Assembly: GCA_043760535.1 (NCBI GenBank)
Contig: JAYUOV010000290.1
Span: 1 to 8,605, forward strand
DNA from: JAZKFT01 sp043760535
GTDB lineage: Bacteria; Bacteroidota; Bacteroidia; Chitinophagales; Chitinophagaceae
Length of the DNA: 8,605 nt
Direction: 5' to 3'
Of the stretch, positions 1 to 5,541 are shown in pieces. Below the pieces are notes generated by a model, which saw nothing but the letters and a program-made list of their open reading frames with translations, did no database searches and was not told the origin of the DNA. The position numbers and the translations under genes are program-made. Within the stretch, counting starts at the first letter, position 1, and every line of letters begins with the position of its first letter.

Positions 1-5
1 TTTTT

Positions 6-110
6 GAACCCAGCGAAAGCCGTGCCCTGATGGAGCGACATTGGCGACGCTCCGTTCAACTGATTGCTACTATCAGGTATTTAGATTGCGAATAACAAGT
101 GGTTTCAGTT
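6..110 (+). repeat. Intergenic repeat, copy A (short form)
   Basis: This segment recurs in direct orientation at 3141-3271. The first 42 bases match at 39 positions (start GAACCCAGCGAAAGC). CTCCGTTC matches 8 of 8 and TTTAGATTGCGAATAA 16 of 16, and the copies end in a shared TCAGTT. Copy A lacks about 24-26 bases present in copy B between ACATTGGCGA and CTCCGTTC. The left edge may lie outside the window, because only five bases precede the match. No convincing protein is encoded on either strand. It looks like a dispersed intergenic element or the remnant of one; its family is not recognised. Confidence 0.8.
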
Positions 111-373
111 CACGGGGTAAGGAGTTCTGACCCTGTAAAATATTGTAGAATATAGTGCATACTGATTTTTAAAACGGCTTTGCAGCCACATACCGATTTT
201 CGTTTCACGATTATAATAACGGTAGTATTGTAAAACCGTGTGACCCTATAAATGGCCAATAGTTGTAAAAAGCTGAATGGCTTTCTAATAGCGTAATGAG
301 CCTTAAGTGCTGCATTGTATTTTGGTGGCATAAGAACTGCTAGTGGCCGGTAGCCACCAATTATAATGCCTTA
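111..373. other. Non-coding leader region before the PAP2_C gene
   Basis: No credible gene is seen here. The longest minus-strand frame (110-331) overlaps the repeat and has no recognisable domain. A 12-base direct repeat, TGACCCT(G/A)TAAA, occurs at 128-139 and 241-252 with one mismatch. A hairpin lies at 322-360. A box like TAnTTTG (TATTTTG, 318-324) is one base short of the Bacteroidota -7 consensus and has no clear -33 partner, so no promoter is assigned. Confidence 0.5.
322..360 (+). promoter_or_regulatory. Hairpin just upstream of the PAP2_C start
   Basis: TTGGTGGC (322-329) and GCCACCAA (353-360) form a perfect 8-bp inverted repeat with a 23-nt loop. It ends 13 nt before the ATG at 374. 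No T-tract follows, so it is not a classical terminator. It could be a 5'-UTR structure affecting translation or an operator, or it may be chance. Confidence 0.35.
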
Positions 374-1045
374 ATGGATACATTTGTTGCCATGGATAGT
401 TTTTTAGGGCGGGTTGGAATTAGCTGGAAATCGGCATTTAGCGATAAGCGTTTCAGTAATACTTTTTTTGTTGGGCTTGTGCTATTGATAGGTTTTTTAT
501 CGTTGTTGCCTTTTTTTTACCCATATATAGAAAGTAGAGACGGCTATAGGTTAAATGATTGGCTGCTGAACCAATTGACGCCACGTGATGTGTCGGTGCC
601 TGTGTTTATAATTGTGTGGGGTGCCGGAATTTTAGGTTTGTACAGAGCATTGTTCCATCCATCAATCATGTTGCATTTTTTTTATGCTTACATTTTTTTT
701 CTTATCACCCGCAGCACTTGTTTAGTATTTGTACCGTTAGATCCGCCGGCTGGCATTGTGGAACTAAAAGATCCGCTTACAAATATTTTTTATGGTGGCT
801 CGTTTATGATGAAAGATCTTTTTTATAGTGGCCATACCTCTGCTGTAATCATCATTGCAATGCTGCTACCGAAGCGTTCGGATAAATGGATATTAGCCAC
901 TGCTGCATTAATTTTGGGGGCATTACTGCTGGTGCAGCACGTACATTATACCATAGATGTTTTGGCAGCGCTGCCTTTTGGTTTTATTTGTTGTATGGCT
1001 GGTAATTGGGTTGTAAAAAAATTACTTTTCTTTGCCAAAATTTAA
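374..1045 (+). CDS. PAP2_C / sphingomyelin-synthase-like membrane phosphotransferase or phosphatase
   Basis: This 223-residue integral membrane protein has about six hydrophobic helices (near 29-50, 74-92, 98-121, 154-166, 172-190 and 198-214), the layout of the sphingomyelin synthase branch of the PAP2 superfamily. A D2-like stretch ITRSTCLVFVPLDPP (111-125) carries the conserved Arg/Thr of that branch. D3-like YSGHT has its histidine at 154. D4-like HYTID (191-195) supplies His191 and Asp195, so the His-His-Asp catalytic set is complete. Family members act at membranes, moving a phospho-headgroup between lipids or hydrolysing a lipid phosphate. Whether the substrate is a ceramide, diacylglycerol or undecaprenyl phosphate cannot be read from sequence. 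The ATG at 374 is used; an in-frame ATG at 392 would drop six residues. The PhyH gene follows after 86 nt. T8 runs lie inside the gene. The family is fairly certain, the substrate unknown. Confidence 0.8.
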   Translation: MDTFVAMDSFLGRVGISWKSAFSDKRFSNTFFVGLVLLIGFLSLLPFFYPYIESRDGYRLNDWLLNQLTPRDVSVPVFIIVWGAGILGLYRALFHPSIMLHFFYAYIFFLITRSTCLVFVPLDPPAGIVELKDPLTNIFYGGSFMMKDLFYSGHTSAVIIIAMLLPKRSDKWILATAALILGALLLVQHVHYTIDVLAALPFGFICCMAGNWVVKKLLFFAKI

Positions 1046-1058
1046 TGCAAATTTTACA

Positions 1059-1092
1059 TTGGCTTTTACGTTTCAAATGCAATGTATATTTT
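1059..1092 (+). promoter_or_regulatory. Candidate promoter of the PhyH gene
   Basis: TTG at 1059-1061 is followed after 23 nt by TATATTTT at 1085-1092, a 7-of-8 match to the Bacteroidota -7 element TAnnTTTG. The gap is at the upper end of the usual range. An overlapping alternative -7 box, TACGTTTC, begins near 1067. The site lies 40 nt before the ATG at 1132 and supports that start. It is a consensus match only. Confidence 0.35.
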
Positions 1093-1131
1093 CACCACAG
1101 TTTATTATCTCTAAATACCACAATTATAAGA

Positions 1132-1947
1132 ATGAGTAAAGCAAACATTCCACGTTTTATCCTAGAAGATAAACTGAACCAAGAGCAAAAATCTTATTTT
1201 GAAAAAAACGGCGTTATCCTATTTAAACACTTTTTGCCTATAGATACAGTAAACCTGTATAAAAGTGAAGTAAAGCGAATTGGTGAAGAGCTGATAAGCC
1301 AGGGTATAGAAAAAGTGAATGGCACCCCTTTAAAATTTGGGAAAGATTTGGATGGATCTAAGATGATACAGCGTTTTTGCTTTACCAATCAGTATAGCGA
1401 TGTGTTAAACAAGCTACTGTACGACCCACGCCTGCAGGCACTTACAGAACTACTGCACCCATACGATGGCCGTATTAGTGAAAACGAAAAAGATGGTTTA
1501 GTAACAAACAGTTATGTAAATGCGCCTGGCAGTAAATTTACCCACATGGGCTGGCATACCGATAGCCCTAGGGATTTGTTTTTAGGCCAAAAAATAATGC
1601 CGATGCTCAATATTGGTATCCATCTGGATCAGTGTTTGTACGAAGATGGTGGCCTTAGGGTGCTGCCAGGTACGCACAAGCAGGGTTTTTTTAAATTAAT
1701 GTTTGGTAAAAAATATTTTATAGATCATAAAGAAGATCCAAAAGAAGTTGGGTTTGATATAGAAGCTGGTGATCTTACGGTACACGATGGCCGCATCTGG
1801 CATAGGGCCCATGCCTCGCCACATGAAGGGGAACGTAGCCGCCGCCGCGTAATGTACATACCGCTAATTACAGGAAAATTTATGCCGAAGGATAAAAACA
1901 GCAAAACACCGCTTTATCACCGTCTTGCCAATAAAGTTCATAACTAA
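1132..1947 (+). CDS. Phytanoyl-CoA dioxygenase (PhyH) family Fe(II)/2-oxoglutarate oxygenase
   Basis: This soluble protein has 271 residues from the ATG at 1132 (MSKANIPRF). The PhyH fold uses O2 and 2-oxoglutarate to hydroxylate an organic substrate, often a lipid or small metabolite, releasing CO2 and succinate. The iron-binding HxD is His142-Thr-Asp144 in GWHTDSPRD, and the distal histidine is most likely His224 in GRIWHRAHAS. Arg238/Arg239 in RSRRRVMYIPL fit the 2-oxoglutarate-binding position. GGLRVLPGTHK (173-183) is the typical core strand and turn. The frame is open back to an ATG at 1006, but those 42 extra codons overlap the upstream gene and a promoter-like site and look unlike the family, so they are rejected. 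The gene is closed by the terminator at 1953-1980. The substrate is unknown; a neighbouring lipid headgroup enzyme and an SDR make a lipid substrate plausible. Confidence 0.85.
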   Translation: MSKANIPRFILEDKLNQEQKSYFEKNGVILFKHFLPIDTVNLYKSEVKRIGEELISQGIEKVNGTPLKFGKDLDGSKMIQRFCFTNQYSDVLNKLLYDPRLQALTELLHPYDGRISENEKDGLVTNSYVNAPGSKFTHMGWHTDSPRDLFLGQKIMPMLNIGIHLDQCLYEDGGLRVLPGTHKQGFFKLMFGKKYFIDHKEDPKEVGFDIEAGDLTVHDGRIWHRAHASPHEGERSRRRVMYIPLITGKFMPKDKNSKTPLYHRLANKVHN

Positions 1948-1952
1948 TTTTT

Positions 1953-1980
1953 GGGGAAGCAAGGCTTCCCCATTTTTTTT
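1953..1980 (+). terminator. Rho-independent terminator after the PhyH gene
   Basis: GGGGAAGC (1953-1960) and GCTTCCCC (1964-1971) form a perfect 8-bp stem with an AAG loop. It is followed by A and eight T (1973-1980), and begins 6 nt after the PhyH stop. It separates PhyH from the SDR gene, so the SDR gene needs its own promoter. Confidence 0.92.
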
Positions 1981-2107
1981 ATTGTCTTTTCCAAGTTTGG
2001 ATGAGCCGAGAATCTTTGGTTTTACAAATTATTTGGGGTTTGCTTTTACATAAAGTTTGGGTGTATGTTAGCCCTACGTTATCCCAAAAGAAAAATAGGT
2101 TATATAG

Positions 2108-2142
2108 CTAAAAATCAACCATCACAAATCAAAAATCATTCA
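2108..2142 (+). repeat. Degenerate 7-nt periodic tract before the SDR gene
   Basis: Five consecutive heptads read CTAAAAA, TCAACCA, TCACAAA, TCAAAAA and TCATTCA, followed by TCGG and then the ATG at 2149. The consensus is about TCAAAAA. A similar tract with the same unit length lies before purB (3364-3412). The low-complexity repeat continues to 6 nt before 2149, which argues that the open frame upstream (from 2065) is untranslated. Confidence 0.6.
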
Positions 2143-2148
2143 TCGGAT

Positions 2149-2922
2149 ATGTCTTACGCTTTAGTAACCGGAGCCAGCAAGGGTATTGGCCGAGCTATTG
2201 CCACTTCGCTGGCAAAAAAAAAATGCAACCTAATTCTTGTTGCCCGATCTCATGATTTATTAGAGCAACTGGCTATTGATTTAAAGGCACAATACACCGT
2301 TGAGGTAGCATATTTTGCCATAGATCTGTGCTTGCCAGATGCTGCCAACCAGATTGTAGCATGGTGCAGGCAAAATAATTTTACCATTAATATACTGGTT
2401 AATAATGCTGGCTTTGGCCTGGCTGGCGTTTTTGAAAACCACAACTGGCAAAAGAATAAAGACCTAATGACGGTAAATATGAACGTGCCTGTGCAGATGA
2501 TCCATGTTTTTTTACCAATGTTAAGGCAGCAACCACAGAGCTATATTTTAAATATTGTAAGTACTACGGCTTATCAGGCATTGCCCAAACTGGCATTGTA
2601 TGCAGCTTCTAAATCGTTTATGCTCAGCTTTAGCCGTGCCTTACAGTTTGAATTAAAAGATACCTGCATATCGGTAACGGCAGTATCGCCGGGCAGTACC
2701 GATACAGACTTTGTTAAAAATGCAGAAATGGGGCCAAAGGCTGCTAAGAACGCAGCTAAATTTAATATGAAGGCTGAGGTAGTAGCAGCACTTGCTGTAA
2801 ACGCTATGTTTGCCAAAAAGGTGGAAACCATTACCGGTTTTACAAACAAATTAGCTGCTTTTATGGCCCAAATTTTGCCTAAAAGATTCATAGAAAAAAC
2901 GGCGGCCAGTTTTTATGATTAG
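2149..2922 (+). CDS. Classical short-chain dehydrogenase/reductase (SDR), NADP(H)-type
   Basis: This cytoplasmic oxidoreductase has 257 residues from the ATG at 2149 (MSYALVTGAS). The Rossmann motif TGASKGIG (7-14) binds the nucleotide. An Arg at 33 after the second strand (ILVAR) favours NADP(H). NNAG is at 85-88, and the catalytic tetrad is Asn110, Ser138, Tyr151 and Lys155 (YAASK). PG at 181-182 follows the sixth strand. Length and motif order are those of a complete classical SDR. The open frame continues upstream to an ATG at 2065, but those 28 codons cover the 7-nt repeat tract and do not resemble the SDR N-terminus. An A10 run (2214-2223) encodes Lys23-25 and could slip. Substrate cannot be read; candidates include a ketosphinganine or other keto-lipid reductase, given the two lipid-type neighbours, but many SDRs of this shape have other roles. 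Confidence 0.88.
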   Translation: MSYALVTGASKGIGRAIATSLAKKKCNLILVARSHDLLEQLAIDLKAQYTVEVAYFAIDLCLPDAANQIVAWCRQNNFTINILVNNAGFGLAGVFENHNWQKNKDLMTVNMNVPVQMIHVFLPMLRQQPQSYILNIVSTTAYQALPKLALYAASKSFMLSFSRALQFELKDTCISVTAVSPGSTDTDFVKNAEMGPKAAKNAAKFNMKAEVVAALAVNAMFAKKVETITGFTNKLAAFMAQILPKRFIEKTAASFYD

Positions 2923-2968
2923 GGGAAATGGGGGTGTTATTCTTTGCAATACATAAATTAGTGAGTAG

Positions 2969-2983
2969 TCAATGAATCATTGA
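2969..2983. repeat. 15-bp palindrome TCAATGA-A-TCATTGA
   Basis: A perfect 7+1+7 inverted repeat begins 46 nt after the SDR stop. There is no T-tract. It could be a regulator site or weak hairpin; no target gene is obvious because purB is almost 500 nt away. Confidence 0.4.
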
Positions 2984-3140
2984 TCATTTAGCCGGAAAGA
3001 TTGACTTTGAGGTGTAGCAATAACTTTGCTAATAACGACATAATCCTCAATTTAAAATTTCAGAACTCCCTATTCCTAACATTTTTGATTGCGTAGCTTT
3101 TTTTGCCTGCCCCGATGAGTCTCGGTAGATTATTTCGGCG

Positions 3141-3271
3141 GAACCCAGCGAAAGCAGTGCCCTAATGGAGCCACATTGGCGAACGTTGTAAATCCCGTAG
3201 CATTACAGCACTCCGTTCTACTGTGTGCAATTATTGGGCTTTTAGATTGCGAATAATATGGAGTATCAGTT
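3141..3271 (+). repeat. Intergenic repeat, copy B (long form)
   Basis: This is the direct repeat of 6-110, with matching ends GAACCCAGCGAAAGC and TCAGTT. It carries about 24-26 extra bases (roughly 3183-3208, including GTTGTAAATCCCGTAGCATT) that copy A lacks, so one copy has gained or lost a discrete block. Together the copies flank the PAP2_C, PhyH and SDR genes. Just upstream, CCGATGAGTCTCGG contains a short CCGA/TCGG inverted repeat. Confidence 0.8.
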
Positions 3272-3287
3272 CTTATGTTTAGGGGTT

Positions 3288-3304
3288 CAAAATTTAAAAT
3301 TTTG
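3288..3304. repeat. 17-bp AT-rich palindrome CAAAATTT-A-AAATTTTG
   Basis: A perfect 8+1+8 inverted repeat starts 17 nt after repeat copy B. Its AT-rich composition makes chance symmetry easier, and no hairpin-plus-T-tract terminator is formed. It may be a protein-binding site or part of a wider repeat element. Confidence 0.35.
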
Positions 3305-3363
3305 TCTGTTTTCAGATTTAAAAAGCTAAAGCAGCGTTACCTCTAATCATGTCAATTTTAATA

Positions 3364-3412
3364 CCCAAAGTCTAAAGTCAAAAACTAAAAGCCTATCCCC
3401 AATCTCTAATCC
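3364..3412 (+). repeat. Degenerate 7-nt periodic tract before purB
   Basis: Seven successive heptads can be laid out: CCCAAAG, TCTAAAG, TCAAAAA, CTAAAAG, CCTATCC, CCAATCT and CTAATCC. The period holds while the bases drift, with a consensus near (T/C)C(T/A)AAAG. It ends 44 nt before the purB start and resembles the tract at 2108-2142. Confidence 0.5.
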
Positions 3413-3456
3413 CTTGTATCTTACTTTTACAGCATTCTGAAATTTTAAATCATTAC

Positions 3457-4803
3457 ATGGAACTTCAAGCCCTTTCTGCCATCTCTCCCATTGATGGCCG
3501 GTACCGTAAACAAATTCAGCACCTCGATGAATACTTTAGCGAATACGCACTCATTAAATACCGGGTGCATATTGAGGTAGAATACCTTTTTGCCCTGGCT
3601 GATAAAAAATTTTTTAAGCTGGCCATAAAAGCCCGCAGGCAGTTAAAATCGGTTCTGGATAATTTTTCGCTGGATGATGCACAGGAAACTAAACGCATAG
3701 AAGCCACCACCAACCACGATGTAAAGGCTGTAGAATATTTTTTAAAAAGCAAGCTTACAGAAACCGATGGTGCCGATGCCAAAGAGTGGATCCATTTTGG
3801 ATTAACCTCGCAAGACATTAATAATACCGCCATACCACTTAGCTGGAAACATGCTATGGAGCATGAACTGCTGCCAGCAATAATGAACCTGCAAAAGAAA
3901 CTGCACCACCTTGCAAGCGGCTGGAAAGCCGTACCCATGCTGGCTAAAACCCATGGCCAGCCTGCATCGCCCACTATTTTAGGTAAAGAATGGATGGTGT
4001 TTGTAGAGCGGATAGATAATCAGATACAGTTATTTAGCTATATACCGTATGCTGCAAAATTTGGCGGAGCCACTGGTAATTTTAATGCACATGCTGTGGC
4101 TTTTCCTAAAACGGATTGGGTAGCTTTTGGTAATTATTTTGTAGAAAATATACTGGGCCTGCAGCGGATGCAGTTTACCACACAAATAGAACATTACGAT
4201 AATCTAGCCGCTCATTTCGATTGCCTGAAACGCATCAATAATATTTTGATAGACCTCTGCCGGGATGTGTGGACCTACATAAGCATGGATTATTTTAAGC
4301 AAAAAACCGTGAAAGGCGAAGTAGGCAGCAGTGCCATGCCACATAAAGTAAACCCGATAGATTTTGAAAATGCCGAAGGCAATCTGGGTATTGCCAATGC
4401 ATTATTCGAACACCTGAGTGCCAAGCTACCCATCAGCCGCCTGCAACGAGACCTTACCGACAGCACTGTACTTCGTAATATCGGCGTACCGGTGGCACAC
4501 ACCCTTATTGCTATTAAATCTTTAGAAAAAGGATTGGGCAAATTGGTGCTGAACGAGGCCAAACTAAAAGAAGACCTGGAAAACAATTGGGCGGTAGTGG
4601 CCGAAGCTATCCAAACCATTTTACGCAGAGAAAAATATCCAAGCCCTTACGAGGCATTAAAAGACCTTACCCGTGGCAAAACCAATATTACCAAAACCGA
4701 TATCCATGAGTTTATTGAAGGACTTAAAATATCGATTTTGCTGAAAAAAGAACTAAAAAAGATTACGCCGCATAATTATACAGGGGTAATGTCAGAGTTT
4801 TAG
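3457..4803 (+). CDS. purB: Adenylosuccinate lyase
   Basis: This cytoplasmic enzyme of purine synthesis cleaves SAICAR to AICAR plus fumarate, and adenylosuccinate to AMP plus fumarate. The product has 448 residues. Its N-terminus, with SAISPIDGRY (7-16) and FSEYALIKYRV, is that of the E. coli-type PurB clade, whose members are about 450 residues. TTNHDVKAVEYFL (84-96), TSQD (117-120) and KTHGQPASP (164-172, general acid His166) are the conserved active-site segments. The fumarase/aspartase superfamily signature GSSAMPHKVNP (290-300) carries the catalytic serine loop. Nothing is missing. It appears to be a single-gene unit behind a 534-nt intergenic region; a -7-like TACTTTTA at 3422-3429 lacks a clear -33 partner. 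The 60-base blocks I counted by hand were 40-60% GC, clearly richer than the downstream gene at 5105. Confidence 0.97.
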   Translation: MELQALSAISPIDGRYRKQIQHLDEYFSEYALIKYRVHIEVEYLFALADKKFFKLAIKARRQLKSVLDNFSLDDAQETKRIEATTNHDVKAVEYFLKSKLTETDGADAKEWIHFGLTSQDINNTAIPLSWKHAMEHELLPAIMNLQKKLHHLASGWKAVPMLAKTHGQPASPTILGKEWMVFVERIDNQIQLFSYIPYAAKFGGATGNFNAHAVAFPKTDWVAFGNYFVENILGLQRMQFTTQIEHYDNLAAHFDCLKRINNILIDLCRDVWTYISMDYFKQKTVKGEVGSSAMPHKVNPIDFENAEGNLGIANALFEHLSAKLPISRLQRDLTDSTVLRNIGVPVAHTLIAIKSLEKGLGKLVLNEAKLKEDLENNWAVVAEAIQTILRREKYPSPYEALKDLTRGKTNITKTDIHEFIEGLKISILLKKELKKITPHNYTGVMSEF

Positions 4804-4821
4804 TATTGCCCATTGGGTTAC

Positions 4822-4855
4822 TTGTTATTATAATTGAGATAAAAAAGTAGATTTG
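4822..4855 (+). promoter_or_regulatory. Promoter-like site of the antitoxin-like operon
   Basis: TAGATTTG (4848-4855) matches the Bacteroidota -7 consensus TAnnTTTG at every fixed position. TTG at 4822-4824 lies 23 nt upstream as a possible -33 element. The start codon at 4872 is only 16 nt after the -7 box, which would leave a very short leader. This is the best promoter match found in the window. Confidence 0.5.
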
Positions 4856-4871
4856 TTACAAATAGAAAAGC

Positions 4872-5102
4872 ATGAATGCAGCTACCACCTTAGATAATGA
4901 GATTACGCATTACCTGTTGCATCTTAATGTAAAACAAAAGAAGACCGTTTTAACTGTAGTAAAAACCTTTGCTGCGGAACAAAAAGATTGGTGGGATGAA
5001 ATAAGTGAGGAACAGCAAGTTGGCATTGATAAAGCATTGGCTGAAATGCAAGCTGGCAAACTCACTCCTCATAATGAGGTGATGAGAAAAGGTATCCTTT
5101 AG
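4872..5102 (+). CDS. Addiction-module antitoxin-like protein
   Basis: This small acidic helical protein has 76 residues. The segment KTFAAEQKDWWDEISEEQQ followed by IDKALAEMQAGKLTPHNEVM resembles the short addiction-module antitoxins (TIGR02574 / PF09720 type) common in Bacteroidota. These normally sit just before a RelE/ParE-type toxin gene and neutralise its product through the C-terminal part. Here the protein ends at VMRKGIL, whereas relatives as I recall them continue with a Lys/Arg-Tyr tail after VM. That tail appears in the -1 frame as KRYPLE leading straight into the next gene, so a one-base loss in the A run at 5087-5090 is possible. The next gene starts 2 nt after the stop, suggesting coupled translation. 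It has a good promoter-like site upstream. The family is likely; the partner is unusual. Confidence 0.7.
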   Translation: MNAATTLDNEITHYLLHLNVKQKKTVLTVVKTFAAEQKDWWDEISEEQQVGIDKALAEMQAGKLTPHNEVMRKGIL

Positions 5103-5104
5103 AA

Positions 5105-5449
5105 ATGAAAAATCAGGATAATATTAATGATAAAGTTTTAGAGACATTTAGAATCATTGGGCAACGTCCCTTAATGATTCTTCCAAATGATTACAGTTAT
5201 CACCTTCTTCAAAATTATATCGAAGGATACATTGATGGTTTGTCGCAAACTTATGATTTGAATTTGCGATCTATGATTACTCGATGGTATTCCAAGAAAG
5301 TAGGAGTTCAAACCTCGTATTATTGGTCAGCACATATCCCATTCCATTTTGAAGGAAAAAACGATGACGAATTAAAAGTAATATTGATTGACATAACTGT
5401 AAATTTTTTTAAAGAGAATCCAGATTGGTTCGAGGCTGGCAATAGATAA
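5105..5449 (+). CDS. Unrecognised 114-residue protein paired with the antitoxin-like gene
   Basis: This is a soluble protein with no signal peptide or membrane helix. It occupies the position of a toxin, 2 nt after the antitoxin-like gene, but I see no RelE/ParE pattern. The N-terminal half, with ETFRIIGQRPLMILPNDYS and then YIEGYIDGL, recalls small Bacteroidota proteins of unknown function having an RPxM motif followed by a helical segment with GY; this comparison is from memory. The C-terminal half is rich in aromatics (WYSKKVGVQTSYYWSAHIPFHF and later NPDWF). By hand count 5101-5450 is about 32% GC (113 of 350), far below purB, suggesting separate acquisition. It could be a new toxin, an immunity-like protein, or an unrelated gene joined behind an orphan antitoxin. 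Function unknown. Confidence 0.65.
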   Translation: MKNQDNINDKVLETFRIIGQRPLMILPNDYSYHLLQNYIEGYIDGLSQTYDLNLRSMITRWYSKKVGVQTSYYWSAHIPFHFEGKNDDELKVILIDITVNFFKENPDWFEAGNR

Positions 5450-5487
5450 ACTTTCTTTCTTAATTCATCCATCTAAGTATTTTTCTA

Positions 5488-5516
5488 TTTGGTTATTGGG
5501 CAAATATTTACAATTT
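5488..5516 (+). promoter_or_regulatory. Weak promoter candidate of the ABC operon
   Basis: TTTG at 5488-5491 is followed after 17 nt by TACAATTT (5509-5516), which matches 6 of 8 positions of TAnnTTTG counting its two free bases. It lies 25 nt before the ATG at 5542, in the only non-coding gap (5450-5541) before the two ABC genes. The position is better evidence than the motif. Confidence 0.25.
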
Positions 5517-5541
5517 TCGTTCACTCCTCATTTTTACCATA

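Larger units (their letters stand above)
2923..3456. other. 534-nt intergenic region rich in repeats
   Basis: No gene is seen on either strand. In order it holds a 15-bp palindrome (2969-2983), the second copy of the intergenic repeat (3141-3271), a 17-bp AT-rich palindrome (3288-3304), a degenerate 7-nt periodic tract (3364-3412) and a -7-like box TACTTTTA (3422-3429) 27 nt before purB. No clear terminator follows the SDR gene. Confidence 0.6.

Noticed and set aside
110..331. Minus-strand open frame of 73 residues in the leader region
   Set aside because: It has no recognisable domain, overlaps the intergenic repeat, and lies opposite the hairpin region; most likely chance.
616..828. Second-frame open frame inside the PAP2_C gene
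   Set aside because: The main frame carries all family motifs; this one has none.
1006..1131. Longer N-terminus for the PhyH protein
   Set aside because: It would overlap the PAP2_C gene by 40 nt, spans a promoter-like site and encodes residues unlike the family; ATG at 1132 fits better.
2065..2148. Longer N-terminus for the SDR protein
   Set aside because: It covers a 7-nt periodic low-complexity tract, and the classical SDR start MSYALVTGAS begins at 2149.
3105..3140. Possible tRNA or small structured RNA before repeat copy B
   Set aside because: Only a short CCGA/TCGG stem is visible; there is no cloverleaf, CCA end or T-loop motif.
3364..3412. CRISPR-like repeat array
   Set aside because: The units are 7 nt, degenerate and contiguous with no spacers; no cas gene is present.
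3516..3974. 152-residue open frame antisense to purB
   Set aside because: It is a shadow of a highly conserved coding region on the other strand, low-complexity in Ser, with no domain. The same applies to 4290-4619 and 2574-2891.
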